In this document: in pieces, positions 6,054-6,197 of the stretch
How the letters are laid out: each line of letters starts with the position of its first letter
Numbering within the stretch: the stretch's first letter is position 1
Source: Campylobacteraceae bacterium
GTDB lineage: Bacteria; Campylobacterota; Campylobacteria; Campylobacterales; Sulfurovaceae
Reading direction: 5' to 3'
DNA length: 6,197 bases
Assembly: GCA_027056615.1 (NCBI GenBank)
Contig: JALUKJ010000453.1
Location: forward strand, 1-6,197
The notes under the pieces: generated by a model
What the model saw: the letters and a program-made list of their open reading frames with translations, nothing else
Database searches by the model: none
What the model was told of the DNA's origin: nothing
Program-made: the position numbers and the translations under genes

Positions 6054-6158
6054 TCATTATAAATTGATTTTTAAAAGCAACACCATAGCCAAAAACCTCA
6101 CCCAGTTTCCCCATGAATCAAAGAGAAATTGGCAATTTGGCTAATGTCATTATAAATT
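6054..6158. repeat. Pair of 12-bp direct repeats in the AT-rich flank
   Basis: TCATTATAAATT occurs at 6054-6065 and again at 6147-6158, 93 bases apart. An imperfect inverted pair, GCCAAAAACC (6088-6097) and GGTTTTTGCC (6172-6181, nine of ten complementary), overlaps the same stretch. In AT-rich DNA such matches can arise by chance. Together they could mark the remains of an inserted element, but no transposase is visible. Confidence 0.3.
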
Positions 6159-6197
6159 AAAATGTCATCAGGGTTTTTGCCATATAATTTTAATACT
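6098..6197 (-). CDS. Possible C-terminal fragment of an unidentified gene
   Basis: A minus-strand frame is open from the window edge (first full codon at 6196-6194) to a TGA at 6098-6100. It gives 32 residues, beginning VLKLYGKNPDD and ending SLIHGETG. The composition is protein-like, and the orientation agrees with the rest of the window. A 32-codon open frame can occur by chance in AT-rich DNA, and I recognise no family. The remaining DNA from 5973 to 6097 shows no other gene. The call is tentative. Confidence 0.3.
   Translation of the reverse strand, partial: VLKLYGKNPDDILIYNDISQIANFSLIHGETG

Noticed and set aside
6113..6160. Plus-strand mini-ORF starting MNQREIG
   Set aside because: It has only 15 codons, no Shine-Dalgarno site, and overlaps the more plausible minus-strand frame.

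Overview
The window is AT-rich, and nearly every gene lies on the minus strand, so it reads from right to left. Codon use, lysine-rich proteins, non-canonical TTG starts and an extended -10 promoter without a clear -35 suggest a sulfur- or nitrate-metabolising member of the Campylobacterota (Sulfurimonas, Sulfurovum or Arcobacter type). That placement is inferred from style and gene content only.

Right part (about 6197 to 3229): at the edge is a possible C-terminal fragment of an unidentified gene, followed by AT-rich DNA with a strong extended -10 promoter. This promoter starts a tightly packed three-gene signalling operon: a membrane-anchored periplasmic sensor protein of double-Cache type with no kinase or methyl-accepting domain, an OmpR/PhoB-class response regulator (ATGA overlap with the sensor), and a membrane histidine kinase whose TTG start lies 47 bases inside the regulator gene.

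Middle (about 3228 to 2036): between the kinase and the next gene are three tandem 11-bp repeats (TAACTTT core) placed just upstream of a -10-like hexamer. This is the geometry of a PhoB/OmpR-type activator site. It drives a secreted diheme cytochrome c with the TsdA pattern (CXXCH, Cys ligand, CXXCH, Met ligand). Between the cytochrome and the next gene is a 105-bp GC-richer element with perfect 12-bp inverted ends and internal foldback structure.

Left part (2035 to 1): a phosphate-selective-porin-type outer-membrane barrel, an intrinsic-terminator-like hairpin, a periplasmic DsrE-like protein with one conserved-position cysteine, and the N-terminal signal peptide of another exported protein cut by the window edge.

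Working model (inference): the Cache protein and kinase sense something in the periplasm. The regulator then switches on an exported module made of an outer-membrane pore, a TsdA-like thiosulfate/tetrathionate cytochrome and a DsrE-like sulfur-handling protein.
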